From the NCBI RefSeq assembly GCF_030151085.1, contig NZ_JASLER010000013.1:1-64000 (forward strand): a stretch of DNA of 64,000 bases. Reading direction: 5' to 3'. Position numbers and translations under genes: made by a program. This document shows positions 16,702-25,883 of this stretch, one piece after another (within the stretch, counting starts at the first letter, position 1; each line of letters opens with the position of its first letter). This DNA is from Bacteroides sp. (lineage in GTDB: Bacteria; Bacteroidota; Bacteroidia; Bacteroidales; Bacteroidaceae). Under the pieces are notes generated by a model. The model saw nothing but the letters and a program-made list of their open reading frames with translations. It did not search any database and was not told where the DNA came from.

Positions 16702-18561
16702 TTATATTTTCTTCTTCAACTCCTTGGCCCAAATTTTATACCCTTCCTCATTCAGGTGCAGCCCTTCGTTGGTAAGTTCAGGGCGAAGTGCATTTGTTCC
16801 TTTTTCGGTGAAAAGCGGAAAGAGATTGACGAAGGTGATGCCTTTCTCACGGGCTAATGCTTCTAGTCCGGCATTGATTTCGGGGATCATGGCTGATTTA
16901 CCTTCCAGCTTCTTCCAGCGACCGAAACTTTCATTGATGGGTAGCAGGCTTTGCAGATAAACTCGGGTATCGGGCGACTCTTTGCGAATGCGATCTACTA
17001 CCATGCCGATGTTGTTGATAATTCCGTTCGTGGTGGAGTCTTGTGAAATATCGTTCACGCCGATAAGTAAGAAGAGTTTTGCGGGATGACCGGGTAATAT
17101 CTGATGAAGGCGATCGTAGATGCCCATTACGTTGTCGCCACTGATGCCACGATTACGAACGTTCTTGTTACCGAGGCGTTCTGCCCAATCTTTTCCGCCT
17201 TCGGTCAGGCTATTGCCCAACATAACGATATCTTTGCTCGTGATGGCGGGTTCGTCCATGAATTGAAGGAAGCGTTTGTAATAATGATCGGTGTATATAT
17301 GCGGAGTTGGATAGATAGAAGCAGCTACGGCATTGGCAACCAGTGAACGCAAGCGTACAGTACTATGTCCGTCCTCTGGATGTACGGCATTAATCAGGAA
17401 GATAACAGAAGTATCGTTGTCAGGGTCGATAACGATAGAAGTTCCTGTATATCCGGTATGGCTGTAAGTATTCGGACTGAATAAATCTCCATTATTCGAG
17501 GCGTAGGCAGTGAAGTTATCCCAGCCAAGGGTACGTCCTAGAGTTGCGGTAGCACGGGGTACTGTACGCATGGCTTTTACACCGAGAGGGCTGAGAATGC
17601 GATGACCGTTCCACTCGCCACCGTTTTGCAGGGCGGCACAAAGAACAGCAATATCTTCAGCACAAGAGAATACACCGGCATTACCACTGATACCGCCGTT
17701 CAATACACGCGCTAACGGATCGTGTACTTGTCCGCAAAGGACTTGCCCGTCGGGTTGTTTCTCTGTTGGGGCAATGAGGCTATGCCAGTCGCCTTCGGTC
17801 AGGCTTGCCCAGTGAGCATCGGCGGTATTGCTCCATTTTCCGGATTTGTCGCGTTGGCAAGGCAAGTAATCGGTGTGATCCATGCCAAGCACATCGAAGA
17901 GGTTTTCACGGGCAAACTCACGTAAAGACTTTCCGCTGATGGTTTCAATGATATGTTGCAGGGTGATGAAGTTCAAACAGCTGTATTGAAAGTCGGTTTG
18001 CGGTTCGAAGTCGCGCTTGCAAGTGGCAATGTACTCCATTAGGCCGTCAGGATTGGGCGAACCGTATTTCTTTTCCAACTCTGCTGCGGGAGCGTATGGA
18101 GGCAAGCCGGAGGAGTGTGTCATCAAATCGGCAATGCGGATGGTTTTCTTAGACTTTCCGTCTTCACTCTCCCAACTTTTGAAGTTGGGGATATACATGC
18201 TGACGGGATCGAGCATGCGGAGCTTGCCTTGTTCTGCCAATATCATAGTGCAGACAGCTGTGCTCATTGACTTGCTGCAAGAAGCCATGTCGAAGATGGT
18301 GCTGACAGTCATTGGCTCTACGTTAGGGTAGATGCGTTTGTTGCCGTATGCTTTCAGGTATGCCATTTTGCCACCTCGCACTACAGCTAGTACGGCACCG
18401 GGGATATTCTTGTCGGCAATGGCTTGCTCAATGGCTTTGTCGGCATACATCAGTTTACGTGAGTCCATACCCACTTGTTCCGGGGCTACCCGTTGCAAGG
18501 GCTGTGCACTGGCTTGCAAGGCAAGTGCAAAAAGAATCAAAGTGGAGAGAATGTGTTTCAT
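16702..18561 (-). CDS. Serine beta-lactamase-like hydrolase fused to SGNH esterase
   Basis: The 619-residue protein has a signal peptide (ending near ALQASAQ) and two enzyme domains. Residues about 25-420 form a penicillin-binding/class C beta-lactamase-type domain with the SxxK motif at Ser94-Lys97 (SCSK), Tyr193 in YSC where YxN is usual, and HTG at 368-370. Residues about 440-619 form an SGNH/GDSL esterase with GNSLTEGG (Ser451), Gly474, GVND (Asn503) and His602; the usual Asp three residues before His is Glu599. Such proteins act on peptidoglycan peptides or O-acetyl groups. As the last gene of the murT-murK-murQ unit, 14 bases from murQ, it is probably a periplasmic enzyme that trims imported muropeptides. 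The substrate is not known. Confidence 0.82.
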   Translation of the reverse strand: MKHILSTLILFALALQASAQPLQRVAPEQVGMDSRKLMYADKAIEQAIADKNIPGAVLAVVRGGKMAYLKAYGNKRIYPNVEPMTVSTIFDMASCSKSMSTAVCTMILAEQGKLRMLDPVSMYIPNFKSWESEDGKSKKTIRIADLMTHSSGLPPYAPAAELEKKYGSPNPDGLMEYIATCKRDFEPQTDFQYSCLNFITLQHIIETISGKSLREFARENLFDVLGMDHTDYLPCQRDKSGKWSNTADAHWASLTEGDWHSLIAPTEKQPDGQVLCGQVHDPLARVLNGGISGNAGVFSCAEDIAVLCAALQNGGEWNGHRILSPLGVKAMRTVPRATATLGRTLGWDNFTAYASNNGDLFSPNTYSHTGYTGTSIVIDPDNDTSVIFLINAVHPEDGHSTVRLRSLVANAVAASIYPTPHIYTDHYYKRFLQFMDEPAITSKDIVMLGNSLTEGGKDWAERLGNKNVRNRGISGDNVMGIYDRLHQILPGHPAKLFLLIGVNDISQDSTTNGIINNIGMVVDRIRKESPDTRVYLQSLLPINESFGRWKKLEGKSAMIPEINAGLEALAREKGITFVNLFPLFTEKGTNALRPELTNEGLHLNEEGYKIWAKELKKKI

Positions 18562-18575
18562 ACTATTTAATTGTA

Positions 18576-19391
18576 TTATTTACCTCGATAAGCATCACAT
18601 GCTTTTTTTACAGAACCGTGCATGAGTAACAGAGCCTTCGCTTTGCCATAATCCAGTCCGAGTTCCTCGACAATCATGCGAGTACCACGGTCTACCAACT
18701 TCTGATTGCTGAGTTGCATATTAACCATCTTGTTGCCTTTCACACGTCCCAGTTGAATCATAACAGAAGTCGTAATCATATTCAGAATCATCTTCTGACC
18801 TGTACCTGACTTCATACGTGAGCTTCCGGTTACATATTCCGGTCCTACAATCATTTCGATGGGTACGTCTGCTTCGGCTGCCATTGGCGAATCGGGATTG
18901 CTGGTAATACATCCGGTAAGTATTCCGTGTTCACGTGCTTCATGCATGGCTCCGATTACGTAGGGAGTCGTTCCGGAAGCGGCGATGCCGATCACCGTAT
19001 CCTTGTCCGTAATATTGCGCTCTACCAGTTCTTCCCAGCCACGAGTGACATTGTCTTCGGCATTTTCCACAGGGTTGCGCAAGGCGGTATCGCCACCTGC
19101 TATCAGACCGATGATTAATGTAGGAGGCATGCCGAATGTAGGTGGTATTTCCGAGGCATCGAGAACACCGAGGCGACCGCTAGTGCCGGCACCCATATAG
19201 AAGATACGTCCACCTTGTTTCATGCGGGGGACAATCTGGGTTACTAACTTCTCTATTTGAGGGATTGCTTTCTGCACAGCAAGTGCCACCTTCTGGTCTT
19301 CTGTGTTGATATCTTCCAGAATTTCATGTACAGACTTCTTTTCCAAGTCAGTGTAGAGCGAAGGTTGCTCTGAGATTTTTTCGAATGCCAT
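18576..19391 (-). CDS. murQ: N-acetylmuramic acid 6-phosphate etherase
   Basis: The 271-residue SIS-domain enzyme cleaves the lactyl ether of MurNAc-6-phosphate to give GlcNAc-6-phosphate and D-lactate in the cytoplasm. It has GRIFYMGAGTSGRLGVLDASE, given here as MGAGTSGRLG followed by DASEIPPT, and the two conserved acids Glu81 and Glu112 (VENAED), which correspond to E. coli Glu83 and Glu114. GIAASGTTPYV and GSSRMKSGT complete the phosphosugar site. Length is normal. It sits between murK (18 bases upstream) and the hydrolase fusion (14 bases downstream). Confidence 0.95.
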   Translation of the reverse strand: MAFEKISEQPSLYTDLEKKSVHEILEDINTEDQKVALAVQKAIPQIEKLVTQIVPRMKQGGRIFYMGAGTSGRLGVLDASEIPPTFGMPPTLIIGLIAGGDTALRNPVENAEDNVTRGWEELVERNITDKDTVIGIAASGTTPYVIGAMHEAREHGILTGCITSNPDSPMAAEADVPIEMIVGPEYVTGSSRMKSGTGQKMILNMITTSVMIQLGRVKGNKMVNMQLSNQKLVDRGTRMIVEELGLDYGKAKALLLMHGSVKKACDAYRGK

Positions 19392-19404
19392 AGAATAATG
19401 ATTT

Positions 19405-19425
19405 AGTGATTAGTGATTAGTGATT
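19405..19425. repeat. Heptanucleotide repeat at murK-murQ junction
   Basis: Three direct copies of AGTGATT overlap the murK stop codon and encode its last residues. Two further copies of the same unit lie at 25870-25883. Confidence 0.8.
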
Positions 19426-20270
19426 TGTGAGGCCTGGCTGTGATACTTTATCAGTCCTTCCATCGGGCTTTTGATGATGGTGCCCAACTGGATGCCCATT
19501 TCCTGTGCGGCTTCCTCCAACACTTCCTTGTAGTGGAAAGCTACTGAACCGATCATGTGTACCTTATTGTGCTGATAATCATATTGCATGACATTGCGTT
19601 TCAGAAAAGCCTTGAAACTATTCAGTACAAGTATGCGTACACAAGCCTCATTCAGGTTCTGTGCAAGAAATGGAGACAGACTTGCCAGGAAGCGGTTGGG
19701 GAACGGCTCGCGATACACACGGTGGATGATATCGGCAGGAGTCAGATTAAACTGGGTCAGGAACTTTTCTTTCAGTTCCGGTGTCGTCTGATTCTTAAGG
19801 ATATCGCCTACCAATAGCTTACCCAGGCAAGCACCACTACCTTCGTCTCCTAATATAAAACCTAATGGGGAGACATTGGTCACAATCTCTTTTCCATCAT
19901 AATAACAAGAATTGGAGCCTGTGCCCATGATGCAGGCAATACCGGCATTATGTCCGCATAGTCCGCGTGCAGCTGCCAGCATGTCGGTGCTAACTTCCAC
20001 TTCACCTTTAACTTTGAGGTGTTTGGTTATGGCGCGATGCACCATTCCTATTTTATCGGGGAATCCACAGCCGGCTCCGTAAAAATAGACGGCGTCCAAC
20101 TCGTTTGATTTTAACTGAGGTAGAAGTGCGGTTGCTATCTCATTACTGATTTCCTCTTCCGACTGGAAGAATGGATTTGTTCCTTTTGTGAAAATCTGCT
20201 GGAGAGGTACTCCGTTCTCTACTAAACACCAATCGGTTTTAGTAGAGCCACTGTCTGCTATTAGAATCAT
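19410..20270 (-). CDS. murK: MurNAc/GlcNAc kinase, BadF/BadG family
   Basis: The 286-residue ASKHA-fold kinase would phosphorylate MurNAc (and perhaps GlcNAc) at O6 with ATP. It has the phosphate-1 motif ADSGSTKTDW (Asp6), the likely catalytic base in TDMLAAARG (Asp96), CIMGTGSNSC and FILGDEGSGACLG. The closest described arrangement is the transporter-kinase-etherase cluster of Tannerella forsythia. It lies 4 bases after murT and 18 before murQ, so the three are surely one unit. A paralogue at 58042-58890 differs at the phosphate-1 acid. Confidence 0.9.
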   Translation of the reverse strand: MILIADSGSTKTDWCLVENGVPLQQIFTKGTNPFFQSEEEISNEIATALLPQLKSNELDAVYFYGAGCGFPDKIGMVHRAITKHLKVKGEVEVSTDMLAAARGLCGHNAGIACIMGTGSNSCYYDGKEIVTNVSPLGFILGDEGSGACLGKLLVGDILKNQTTPELKEKFLTQFNLTPADIIHRVYREPFPNRFLASLSPFLAQNLNEACVRILVLNSFKAFLKRNVMQYDYQHNKVHMIGSVAFHYKEVLEEAAQEMGIQLGTIIKSPMEGLIKYHSQASQITNH

Positions 20271-20274
20271 ATCA

Positions 20275-21459
20275 CTATATCTTTATATATATTTTCCGTT
20301 TGTAAAGTTGATAACCGATACACCAGTTGATGGCGACGAACAGTAAGGCATAAGCCAGCGAACCACCCGTATCACCAAATAAAGGTGTGAGGAGTATCTT
20401 GTAAAAGAAGCCGTGTATGCTGATGCTTCCATCCTCCCATGGGAAACTGATGCTTCCGAAGAGGATACTCAGTACGCCACCCAGTACGTACATAAACAGC
20501 GGATTTACGCCGAATGACTCGAAGAAGATACACCACTTCTTGTACCCTTTCACATCAATGATCCAGATGAGCAGTGCCAGGAAGCTGGATGCAAGACCGC
20601 AAGTGACGAGTACAAAGGTAGGTGACCATATCTTTTTACTGATAGGGCATCCGTAGCTCAGCAAAAAACCGGAGAAGGTAAGGATAACACCTACCAGGAA
20701 TAATGTGATGAGTTGTGAATTGAGGAAAGTGGCACGGTCTTCCGACTTGTTGCCATCCAGCATCAAGCGTCCTACGTAGAAGCCTAACAAAACATGTGCG
20801 ATAGCGGGAATAGTACTTAATACTCCTTCCGGATCAATGCCATTGTCTTTGTACATGTGTGCAGGGGTAAGGATGGCACGATCGACAATAGACAGGATAT
20901 TTGTTTCATTGTAAGCAAAGCCATTGCCGAATACCAGCAGGATGAAATACCCCAATAACAAAGTTACAATGAGGTAGGGGATATATCGGTGCTTGAGGGT
21001 CAGTGCAATGATAGCAGTTGCTCCGTAGCACAGTGCCAGACGTTGCATGACACCCAATATACGCATGCGGTCGAAAGTCCATACGGACGCCCAAAGGTTT
21101 TCACCGAAGCTGAGGTCTTCGGGGGCGGAACTCCAATAATAGCAGAACCGTGAGAACCAACCGATAGCCATACCAATGATGAATATAACGATGGTACGTT
21201 TCAGTATCTTCATAGCGGCGGCGTGACTGAATTCGAAGTTGTACTTCTTCAGTGAGATGTAGGTCGATATACCCATAATAAACATGAAGAAGGGGAAAAC
21301 CAGATCTGTGGGGGTCAATCCTATCCATTCGGCATGTTCTAAGGGAGCATAGATATGTCCCCACGATCCCGGGTTATTAACCAGAATCATGCCTGCGATG
21401 GTTACACCTCGAAGGATATCGAGGGCGAGTAGGCGTTTGTTCGTTTTTGGACTGTTCAT
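20275..21459 (-). CDS. murT: Inner-membrane MurNAc transporter candidate (DUF5009/NagX-like)
   Basis: The 394-residue protein has about ten to eleven transmembrane segments and the start typical of the DUF5009/DUF1624 acyltransferase-3-like group (RLLALDILRGVTIAGMILVNNPG, shown here as LDILRGVTIAGMI). Related proteins are annotated as heparan-alpha-glucosaminide N-acetyltransferase or NagX. In T. forsythia the gene in this position upstream of murK and murQ was reported as the MurNAc transporter MurT, so I favour uptake of MurNAc. The fold could also support transmembrane acetylation of the sugar; sequence alone does not decide. It starts 18 bases after the flavoprotein stop. Confidence 0.75.
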   Translation of the reverse strand: MNSPKTNKRLLALDILRGVTIAGMILVNNPGSWGHIYAPLEHAEWIGLTPTDLVFPFFMFIMGISTYISLKKYNFEFSHAAAMKILKRTIVIFIIGMAIGWFSRFCYYWSSAPEDLSFGENLWASVWTFDRMRILGVMQRLALCYGATAIIALTLKHRYIPYLIVTLLLGYFILLVFGNGFAYNETNILSIVDRAILTPAHMYKDNGIDPEGVLSTIPAIAHVLLGFYVGRLMLDGNKSEDRATFLNSQLITLFLVGVILTFSGFLLSYGCPISKKIWSPTFVLVTCGLASSFLALLIWIIDVKGYKKWCIFFESFGVNPLFMYVLGGVLSILFGSISFPWEDGSISIHGFFYKILLTPLFGDTGGSLAYALLFVAINWCIGYQLYKRKIYIKI

Positions 21460-21477
21460 GAGGCTTTGGTGTGTTAG

Positions 21478-24381
21478 TTATTTAGATTTTGCTACTGTAC
21501 ATTGATCTACCAGATAGACGATAGATACGTATGGAATGCCCGAATTGGTGGTCAGTCCGATTTCGCAGGTACGGCTATTGGAGTAGCCGATGCTTATTCG
21601 TGCTGCTTCTATTTGGGGGCGAAGTTTACGTAAGGCGTATGTGTTAAGCTCGGGATAGGTGAAACCCCGGTCACCGGCAAAGCCACAGCAACCCACTTCT
21701 TCGGGGATAACTACATGGCTGGTACAGAGACGGGCAAGGGCGATAATGGTATCTGCCAATCCCATTTTCCGCATGGAACAGGTGATATGTAGGGCGATGG
21801 TACGGTCAGACGGGGTAAAGTCCAACTTATCCCGCAAGAAGGTATATATGAATTCGGCGGGCTCATAAAGCTTCATCTTCTTGATGGTTTCGCGCATGCG
21901 GTGCAAACAGGGGCTTTGGTCGCATAACACGGGATATTTGCCTTGTTCGCTGGCTTCCCAAAGGGCAGCTTCCAGCTCGGCCGATTTGCAGTCGGCAATA
22001 TCCAGCATACCTTTGCTCTCCCAGATAGTGCCGCAACAAAGGTTTTCCATATTCTTTGGGAAGATTACTTCATAACCGGCTTTCTGCAATAAAGAAATCA
22101 TCTTATTGACCAATGGCTGTTCTACAGACGATTTCTTGGGCAGACCCATTGTCTGATTAATACAGCTGGGGAAATAGACAACTTTGTTTAATGAAGAATG
22201 AGGAATTTCTTCCTTCTTCATTGAATAGGCTCTCGGCATGGCGGGAGTCCATAGAGGGACACCAAGAGCATTGTGCATACCTTTTGTAATGCTACTCATG
22301 GTTTTGGTGCCGAGGATGCTGTGACCGAAGTCGGCAAGGGTCAGTACAGGGCGGAGTACACTCTTGATACCGGCAAAATGCTTGGCGGCGTAGTTTCCTG
22401 CTTTGTAACCCAGACTATTGATAGGCAGGGCTTCTTGTCGGATGACGTGAGTGAGGTCACCAGTGTTGATATCCATGGGACATGACATCGAGCACAATCC
22501 GTCTCCCGCACAGGTTTGGTTGCCGGGGTAGTTGTATTGTTTCTCCAGTAGGGCGAGGCGTTGCGGGTCATCGCCACTTTGCTTCAGACGTGAAATCTCA
22601 CGTTGCAATACGATGCGCTGGCGTGAGGATAATGTGAATCCGCAGGAGAGGCAATTTACTTCGCAGAAGCCGCATTCAATGCAGCGATTGACTTTGGTTG
22701 CCGGACTATTATCGCTCAGAGGAATAAGTGGCAACGGCTTGAAGTTCTTGATATGGCATTGAGGATCGTCATTGAAGATGACTCCCGGATTCAGTAAGCC
22801 TTTGGGGTCGAAAAGATCCTTGACGGCTTTCATAACATTAAAAGCAGCATCTCCCCATTCATAGCGGACAAATGGAGCCATGTTGCGCCCGGTGCCGTGT
22901 TCGGCTTTCAGGGAGCCGTCGTATTTGTCAACTACTAAGGTCTTGACGTCGTTCATCAAATCTTCGTAGCGTTTCACTTCGGCCGGCGTGCTGAAAGATT
23001 GGTTGATAATAAAGTGATAATTGCCTTCCAAGGCATGTCCGTAGATGCAGGCATCGTCGTAGCCATGACGGGCTATGAGCTGTTGCAGTTCTGCCGTAGC
23101 TTCGGGCAGGTCTTCTATATGGAAGGCGATGTCTTCGATCAGGCAAGTGGTTCCCGGTTGGCGGGTGCCGCCCACTGAGGGGAAGATACCGGAACGGATA
23201 GCCCAGTATTTGGAATATTCCTCCGGTTTGTCTGTGAAATGTACGGGAATATAGGTTTCAAAAGCATTTAATGTGCTTTCTATTGCGGCAATGTTCTGTT
23301 TTAGTTCATCCGGGGTACAAGCCTTGGTTTCGGTCAGTATGGCGGTTAATCCGGTTTCGTCGCCCGGTTCTACGCCGGGGAGGACGGATGAGGCAACTTC
23401 GCCTTTGTAACGCAGGAAGATGGGGTCGTTGACGGAGGAAAGGCTTTTGTAATCAAGCAATTCGGCACCTTTTACAATCCACTCGTCTTTCTCATTGGTC
23501 AGTTTCTTGAGGGCTACTACCGCACGGCAGGCATCTTTAATACTCTTGAAATAGAGCATGGCGCTTGCCTTGCAGGGATAGTCGTATTCAGTCTTCATGG
23601 TGACTTGCGACAGAAAAGCCAAGGTTCCTTCCGAGCCTACCATGAGGTGAGTGATTATATCGAACGGATCGTCAAAACACACGAAAGGCAGGATATTGAG
23701 TCCGGTAACGTTTTTAATGGAGTATTTATAACGGATGCGTTCTGCCAGTTTCTCATCAGCACGTACTTGGTCGCGAAGATTGCAGATATGACGGATGAAG
23801 TCACGATGGGTCACTTCGAAAGAGGCGCGACTGACGGGGTTACCGGTGTCCAGCAGGGTACCGTCCGCCAGTACGATACGGGCGGAGAGGAGTACTTTGT
23901 CACTATTGGCATGCGTGCCGCAGTTCATTCCCGAAGCATTGTTCATGACGATACCTCCTACCATAGCACTTTTTACACTGGCAGGGTCCGGTGCGAATTT
24001 ACGTCCGTAGGGTGCTAGCAGTTCATTTACCCGTTGCCCGATAATACCCGGTTCAAGGGTGATTTGTTCGTGATCGTCAGAAATGGAATATTTTTCCCAG
24101 TGCTTGCCGGCTACAATAAGGATAGAATCGCTGATGGCTTGACCGGATAGACTGGTTCCTGCCGCCCGGAAGGTGACGGGCAGACTGTAACGGTCGGCAA
24201 GCTTCAATAGCTCGGAGACTTCACCTTCTTCCGTCGAACGGATTACTATCTGGGGGATGAGACGGTAGAATCCTGCATCCGTACCCCATGCCAGCCGGCG
24301 AAGTTCGTCGGTGTAAATCCTTTCTTGCGGAATGAATTTCCGGGCTTCCTGCAGGAAATCTGTGTAACTGCTTTTTACCAT
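21478..24381 (-). CDS. FAD- and Fe-S-containing D-lactate dehydrogenase-like oxidoreductase
   Basis: The 967-residue protein joins an FAD-binding domain of the vanillyl-alcohol-oxidase type (about residues 45-265, VTFRAAGTSLSGQA and NNASGMNCGTHANSDK), an FAD-oxidase C-terminal domain (about 270-535, EHGTGRNMAPFV), a two-cluster 4Fe-4S module (CIECGFCEVNC at 567-577 and CAGDGLCSMSCP at 624-635) and a CCG cysteine-rich domain (NLCCGTIWESKG, VGCCGFAGDRG). This is the layout of quinone-linked D-lactate dehydrogenases. Directly upstream of murT-murK-murQ, it would oxidise the D-lactate released by MurQ to pyruvate. Glycolate or D-2-hydroxyglutarate are alternative substrates. A 245-base gap with a repeat array lies before it. 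Confidence 0.85.
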   Translation of the reverse strand: MVKSSYTDFLQEARKFIPQERIYTDELRRLAWGTDAGFYRLIPQIVIRSTEEGEVSELLKLADRYSLPVTFRAAGTSLSGQAISDSILIVAGKHWEKYSISDDHEQITLEPGIIGQRVNELLAPYGRKFAPDPASVKSAMVGGIVMNNASGMNCGTHANSDKVLLSARIVLADGTLLDTGNPVSRASFEVTHRDFIRHICNLRDQVRADEKLAERIRYKYSIKNVTGLNILPFVCFDDPFDIITHLMVGSEGTLAFLSQVTMKTEYDYPCKASAMLYFKSIKDACRAVVALKKLTNEKDEWIVKGAELLDYKSLSSVNDPIFLRYKGEVASSVLPGVEPGDETGLTAILTETKACTPDELKQNIAAIESTLNAFETYIPVHFTDKPEEYSKYWAIRSGIFPSVGGTRQPGTTCLIEDIAFHIEDLPEATAELQQLIARHGYDDACIYGHALEGNYHFIINQSFSTPAEVKRYEDLMNDVKTLVVDKYDGSLKAEHGTGRNMAPFVRYEWGDAAFNVMKAVKDLFDPKGLLNPGVIFNDDPQCHIKNFKPLPLIPLSDNSPATKVNRCIECGFCEVNCLSCGFTLSSRQRIVLQREISRLKQSGDDPQRLALLEKQYNYPGNQTCAGDGLCSMSCPMDINTGDLTHVIRQEALPINSLGYKAGNYAAKHFAGIKSVLRPVLTLADFGHSILGTKTMSSITKGMHNALGVPLWTPAMPRAYSMKKEEIPHSSLNKVVYFPSCINQTMGLPKKSSVEQPLVNKMISLLQKAGYEVIFPKNMENLCCGTIWESKGMLDIADCKSAELEAALWEASEQGKYPVLCDQSPCLHRMRETIKKMKLYEPAEFIYTFLRDKLDFTPSDRTIALHITCSMRKMGLADTIIALARLCTSHVVIPEEVGCCGFAGDRGFTYPELNTYALRKLRPQIEAARISIGYSNSRTCEIGLTTNSGIPYVSIVYLVDQCTVAKSK

Positions 24382-24477
24382 GATAAATACTCCTTCCTTT
24401 TTCTTATATATTTTCTTTCCTATCCCTGTATGCCCTCTCAGAAGTATCTGTAGGGCAGTATTGGAGAAGGCCTCAGT

Positions 24478-24586
24478 GAGATACGTATGTCACCACCTAT
24501 GAGATACCGTATGTCATACCTCATGAGATACAGTATGTCATCACCCATGAGATACGGTATGTCATGACCAGTGAGATACGTATGTC
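24478..24586. repeat. Five-unit 24-bp array of ATAC(N)GTAT palindromes
   Basis: GAGATAC(N)GTATGTC occurs at 24478, 24501, 24525, 24549 and 24573, spaced 23, 24, 24 and 24 bases. The first and last copies have ATACGTAT, and the middle three have one extra central base. It fills most of the gap between namZ and the flavoprotein gene, about 100 bases before the latter's start. It may be a set of operator sites; no promoter consensus is visible nearby. Confidence 0.85.
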
Positions 24587-24626
24587 TTTTACCACCTACT
24601 CCGGTGTCAGAAAATCTGCCTAATTC

Positions 24627-25865
24627 TTATCTATATAGATAGTACTTCTTCGACAATCTTCTGAAGTCTTCTGCATCCTTATACCAATAGTCGCGTATAT
24701 CTTCCCAACGATTACGTTTCGAGAAGCGTTCGCGTATCTGTTTCGAGCCACTCACTTTGTCGAACATCGAGAAGCGTCCCTTGTCTGCATGGTCGAAGAC
24801 GGCACGGTCCGGATAGAGTGCGGCTACTTCCTGCATCACCAGGAACTGAATATCACTCAGCGGTGCTTTGCCAAAGTCCATGATGTGTACTTGTACGCCT
24901 TGCAACAATTCTCCCTGACCTACGCTGTAGAAGGGTTTCAGATACATCGGTCTGAATACCACTCCCGGAACTCCCAGTCCGTTGAGGTTATTGGCAAGCT
25001 TTTCTGCCTCTACCCAAGGTGCGGCAAACATCTGGAACGGAATAGTATAACCTACTCCGATAGACATATAGCCCAGTTCACCAAGAATACCACTGACGGG
25101 GTAGAAGAATGCTGAATGTGGATGTGGAATGTGGGGAGAGGAGGGAACCCATTGCAGTCCGGTCTGTGTGTAATCCATCCGGCGCTTCCAACCTTTCATC
25201 TTTACGACTTGTAAGTTGCATTGTTCTCCATCTTTCAACATCTTTTCTCCGTTCAACATCAATGCTAACTCACCGCAAGTGAGCGCGTAAAGGTACGGAA
25301 TTTTAAATTGGCTGACAAAAGAAACGCAATCATCTTCTGTCAGGTTGCCTTCTATCTTCAGTCCGCCTACAGGGTTGGGGCGATCCAGAACGATGAACTC
25401 CTTGCCATTTTCGGCAGCAGCTTCCATTGCCAACCCCATTGTACTGATGTAGGTAAAGGAACGGCAACCGATGTCCTGAATATCATATACCAATACATCG
25501 ACGTCCTTCAACATCTCCGGCGTAGCCTTGCGTGTCTTTCCGTAAAGAGAATAGACGGGCAGTCCGGTGGAGGCGTCTTTGATGTCCGTAACATGGTCGC
25601 CGGCATGTACATCGCCACGCACACCATGCTCGGGGCCGTAAAGGGCGACCAGGTTCACATTCTTCGCTTCGTGCAGAATATCGATGGTCGACCGCATATT
25701 ATTATCCACCCCGGTCGGGTTTGTAATCAATCCTACCCGCTTACCTTCCAGGCACTTGAAATTCTGCTCTTTCAGGACTTCGATACCGGTCTTTATTCTT
25801 ATCTTTTGCGCCTGCATCCCCATACAAAGCATGCCCAGTAGCGCCAATACTATATATTTCTTCAT
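24627..25865 (-). CDS. namZ: Exo-beta-N-acetylmuramidase, NamZ family (DUF1343, GH171)
   Basis: The 412-residue protein has a signal peptide (MKKYIVLALL... to MQAQ) and is homologous to NamZ, which removes MurNAc from non-reducing ends of peptidoglycan fragments. Conserved segments include GLITNPTGVDNNMRSTID, LYGPEHGVRGDVHAGD (Glu79-His80), VLVYDIQDIGCRSFTYIST and VLDRPNPVGG. It would act in the periplasm and supply MurNAc for MurT. It is followed by the repeat array and starts 16 bases after the ampG stop. A second NamZ at 37581-38747 differs clearly in sequence. Confidence 0.9.
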   Translation of the reverse strand: MKKYIVLALLGMLCMGMQAQKIRIKTGIEVLKEQNFKCLEGKRVGLITNPTGVDNNMRSTIDILHEAKNVNLVALYGPEHGVRGDVHAGDHVTDIKDASTGLPVYSLYGKTRKATPEMLKDVDVLVYDIQDIGCRSFTYISTMGLAMEAAAENGKEFIVLDRPNPVGGLKIEGNLTEDDCVSFVSQFKIPYLYALTCGELALMLNGEKMLKDGEQCNLQVVKMKGWKRRMDYTQTGLQWVPSSPHIPHPHSAFFYPVSGILGELGYMSIGVGYTIPFQMFAAPWVEAEKLANNLNGLGVPGVVFRPMYLKPFYSVGQGELLQGVQVHIMDFGKAPLSDIQFLVMQEVAALYPDRAVFDHADKGRFSMFDKVSGSKQIRERFSKRNRWEDIRDYWYKDAEDFRRLSKKYYLYR

Positions 25866-25869
25866 AACA

Positions 25870-25883
25870 AATCACTAATCACT
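25870..25883. repeat. Heptanucleotide repeat at ampG-namZ junction
   Basis: Two direct copies of AATCACT, the same unit as at 19405-19425, overlap the ampG stop codon. Confidence 0.6.

Noticed and set aside
20275..21459. Firm annotation as heparan-alpha-glucosaminide N-acetyltransferase
   Set aside because: The operon context with murK and murQ and the T. forsythia precedent favour transport; acetyltransfer is kept only as an alternative.
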